In this document: positions 43,172 to 45,448 of the stretch, one piece after another | Position numbering within the stretch: the stretch's first letter is position 1 | Layout: each line of letters begins with the position of its first letter | Source of the DNA: Nitrospira sp. | GTDB taxonomy: Bacteria > Nitrospirota > Nitrospiria > Nitrospirales > Nitrospiraceae | Direction: 5' to 3' | DNA length: 45,448 nt | Assembly: GCA_029865345.1 (NCBI GenBank) | Contig: JAOUHD010000010.1 | Location: 1 to 45,448 of the forward strand | Program-made: the position numbers and the translations under genes | The notes under the pieces: model-generated | What the model saw: only the letters and a program-made list of their open reading frames with translations | Told to the model about the DNA's origin: nothing | The model's database searches: none

Positions 43172-45448
43172 TCATTGCCACGCGGCTGTCAGACTGCCGC
43201 TCTCGTCCCGCCAGTGCGGGGTCCAGGCAAGAGCCACCAGTTTGACCGCAATGTTGGCCTTGGTGGGCTTAATTGAAATCGTTTCGAGCTTTTCGTTCAA
43301 CGGATCGGTCGCTGCAGCCAATGCCTCGCTTTCTGACCTAAACTGCGCTTCGAGATCGGCTAGCTGCTGCTGAAGGGCTGCCACATTTTCTTCTGCCGCC
43401 CCGACATCTTTCGACTCTTTCATCACCCGGCCTGCGCTTCGGACCGCAGTTGTGGCGCGCCCGATGTTCGAGGCGCTGATTGTCTTCCGCCCGAGAAAGG
43501 CCCCGAGGATGGACGCTCCGACCGAAATCGCCGCTTGCACTTGGCTGGAGCGGGATTCGGCTTGTTGTTTTTCCTTCGCCAATTCCGCTCGTCTGATGCG
43601 ATCTTGAAGCGTGGCAATCTTCGAGGCATATTTTTGACGAAGTGTTTCAGCACCCTTGTCGCGCTGCTCCCGCCCGGTCTGCTGTAATCGCACACGGAAG
43701 TCCCGTTCAGATTCCTCTGGTTTGGACACCTCTTTGGTGCTGGGGCTCTTGAACAACTCGACCTTTTGCGTTCGAAACAGCCAGCCGCCAAAATCCTTAC
43801 TCCAATCGCTATAGCTCTTCGCTTTACTGGCACTCGCCGGCAGCGCGAGAAACTGAGCTGCCTCTTCTGGATCTCGTTCAAAATCAGCCACGGCCAATTC
43901 CGCCGCTGTGGCCTTGTCCCAATCGACGGCGACAGGTCCATCCGCGATAGGAGCCAATACCGCCACATCCTGTGTGCTATCGATACCGCTCTTCGAATCG
44001 GAGAAACGGATCTGTGATGAACCCAGCAGCATCGGGGCATAGACCAATTCGCTCCCTTCTGGCTTCGAGCCCCGTAGCGGCACAAAATGTTGCGGAACAT
44101 CCGGAGGCAGCATGGGGCGTGCTCCTCCCTTAGCACCCTTTGTGGATTTGATAGTTGGAGCACTCGATCCAGTAGAGACGGCCCCACGCACCGGTTCCAT
44201 CAACGTCTTAATCTGCGTCCTCGTCAGCGGCCCCCGGAGGTAGGACAGGCACCAGCGCGTCTCAAAGACTACTGGTTCGTCCTCATGCACGTTATTCATC
44301 AGGAAGATCCGATTGCCGAGGCCAGCCAGGGTTTGTTCCATACGGCCTCGGTCGAACCTCTTCCCAGTACTGGTCGAAGCCCCTTCCAGGCCCTCCAAGA
44401 CACGAGCCTTGTCTCGCTCCGTCTGCAACCTCCCAATGAACCAGGTGCCAGTATTGGCTAGGCCCTTGTAGTCGAGATCGACGGGATTCTGCGTCGCCAA
44501 GACCACCCCGAGGCCGAACGCGCGCGCCTGCTTCAGCAAGGTCATCAGTGGCAGCTTCGAGGGAGGATTCGATACCGGGGGAAAGTAGCCGAAGATCTCG
44601 TCCATATAGAGCAGAGCGCGCAGGCTGGTCGTGCCCGACTGGGCCCTCATCCATCCCACCATCTGGCTCAAAAGCAGCGTGACAAAGAACATGCGCTCGG
44701 CATCATTCAAGTGCGCGATGGAAAAGATCGCATGGCGCGGCTTGCCCGCCGGCGTATACATCAGCGACTGAATATCGAGGGCTTCCCCCTCGAGCCAGGC
44801 CTGGAAGCCTGGTGCAGCAAGTAGATTGTTCAATTTCATCGCAAGGGCGAACCGATCCTTCGATGGGAAGAACGAATCGACATCCATAACCCCGATCTTC
44901 GACACCGGTGGCGATTGGATGGCTTGGATCAATGATGCGAGATCAAGATCCTCTTCTTTCTTCCAGGTCTGATCGAGAATCGTGGAGAGGAGAATATGCT
45001 CACGGCTCTGAATCGGATCGGCCTCGATGCCGAGCAAGCCGAGCAAACTCGTGACCGTCGTACTGATACGCTCACGCAGCAACTCCGCATCTTCCCGCAC
45101 GTCGGCAGCTGGGGCGGCGAACGACTTCAGTATGGAAACCGGTAACCCCGCGTTGCTGCCAGGGGTGTAAATCGCCACATCCGCTGCATCCCGCAGCCGC
45201 TGAATCCTAGCGCCATCCTGTTGCCAACCAGCCAAGCCCTTCGTCCAGAGTTCTGCTTGTGCCTGAGCGTAGTCTGCTGGTGACAAACCTTTTTTACGCG
45301 CGTCGTCTTCGTTGATCCAGGGTTGGAAGTCCTCGCCCTTGAGAGACGGGAACGTCAGCATCAAATTACCAAGGTCGCCTTTGGGGTCGATGATAATGGC
45401 TGGGATGTTATCGATCGCCGCTTCTTCCAACAGAGCCAGACAGAGGCC
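43172..45448 (-). CDS. HerA/DUF87-like ATPase, 5' part beyond window
   Basis: At least 758 residues; the frame is open across the window edge (GLCLALL before EEAAIDN), so the N-terminus and Walker A are outside. What remains begins at the first strand after Walker A (PAIIIDPKGDLGNLML). A Walker B-like LLYMDEIFGYFPP and the sensor-type VVLATQNPVDLDYKGLAN are visible, typical of VirB4/HerA/FtsK-related ATPases with DUF87. After about residue 560, two coiled coils (ASKIATLQDRIRRAELAKE; NVAALQQQLADLEAQFR) flank a small Gly/Ala-rich segment (AISVGASILGAFLG). The function is not known; DNA or protein translocation is possible. It is on the same strand as the FIST operon but 421 bp upstream. Confidence 0.85.
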   Translation of the reverse strand, partial: GLCLALLEEAAIDNIPAIIIDPKGDLGNLMLTFPSLKGEDFQPWINEDDARKKGLSPADYAQAQAELWTKGLAGWQQDGARIQRLRDAADVAIYTPGSNAGLPVSILKSFAAPAADVREDAELLRERISTTVTSLLGLLGIEADPIQSREHILLSTILDQTWKKEEDLDLASLIQAIQSPPVSKIGVMDVDSFFPSKDRFALAMKLNNLLAAPGFQAWLEGEALDIQSLMYTPAGKPRHAIFSIAHLNDAERMFFVTLLLSQMVGWMRAQSGTTSLRALLYMDEIFGYFPPVSNPPSKLPLMTLLKQARAFGLGVVLATQNPVDLDYKGLANTGTWFIGRLQTERDKARVLEGLEGASTSTGKRFDRGRMEQTLAGLGNRIFLMNNVHEDEPVVFETRWCLSYLRGPLTRTQIKTLMEPVRGAVSTGSSAPTIKSTKGAKGGARPMLPPDVPQHFVPLRGSKPEGSELVYAPMLLGSSQIRFSDSKSGIDSTQDVAVLAPIADGPVAVDWDKATAAELAVADFERDPEEAAQFLALPASASKAKSYSDWSKDFGGWLFRTQKVELFKSPSTKEVSKPEESERDFRVRLQQTGREQRDKGAETLRQKYASKIATLQDRIRRAELAKEKQQAESRSSQVQAAISVGASILGAFLGRKTISASNIGRATTAVRSAGRVMKESKDVGAAEENVAALQQQLADLEAQFRSESEALAAATDPLNEKLETISIKPTKANIAVKLVALAWTPHWRDESGSLTAAWQ

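Noticed and set aside
1..45448. CRISPR arrays, tRNA or rRNA genes, prophage or complete insertion sequences
   Set aside because: Looked for on both strands; no regularly spaced repeats, cloverleaf-like segments or transposase/integrase frames were seen.

Overview
The window looks like a chromosomal segment of a Nitrospira-type bacterium (phylum Nitrospirota). This rests on the overall gene content and style: a complete 14-subunit complex I operon with fused NuoCD, a moderately high-GC chromosome, an N-acyl-homoserine-lactone (AHL) quorum-sensing pair of the kind reported in Nitrospira, and an intergenic repeat I recall from Nitrospira genomes. The assignment is by recognition, not by a search.

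Layout. (1) 1-750, minus strand: the start of an exported, probably outer-membrane protein cut by the window edge, preceded by a small His-rich exported protein. (2) 998-3721: secA. (3) 3971-21318, plus strand: a long collinear cluster, starting with a MidA/NDUFAF7-type methyltransferase (a complex I assembly-factor family), then nuoA, B, CD, E, F, G, H, I, J, K, L, M, N, then a YihY/BrkB membrane protein. Several nuo intercistronic gaps hold 60-85 bp elements bounded by perfect inverted repeats. (4) 21361-27262: housekeeping and accessory genes: an M50 site-2-type protease with CBS domains (minus), then polysaccharide deacetylase, GNAT, a small two-helix membrane protein, a VOC/glyoxalase protein, a DapF homologue with both catalytic cysteines replaced by serine, and uvrC. 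(5) 27287-28648: a FadL-type outer-membrane channel (minus).

(6) 28866-35928 is a signalling region. A LuxR-type AHL receptor and a LuxI-type AHL synthase face each other. Upstream of luxI lie two 20-bp lux-box-like palindromes, followed by two tandem NarL-type kinase/response-regulator pairs. A MITE-like repeat separates the pairs and touches the stop codon of the first regulator. (7) 36148-36723: a YqhA/UPF0114 membrane protein behind a good sigma70-type promoter. (8) 36791-42750, minus strand: a tightly packed three-gene phosphorelay of a FIST sensory protein, a 1081-residue hybrid kinase ending in an HPt domain, and a receiver-kinase with a degenerate C-terminal receiver. (9) 43172 to the window end, minus: the C-terminal part of a large HerA/DUF87-like ATPase.

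How the genes fit together: regions 2-3 are core envelope and respiratory functions. Regions 6 and 8 are two signalling modules, quorum sensing placed beside two-component systems and a FIST-fed multistep phosphorelay. No tRNA, rRNA, CRISPR array, phage or complete insertion sequence was seen.
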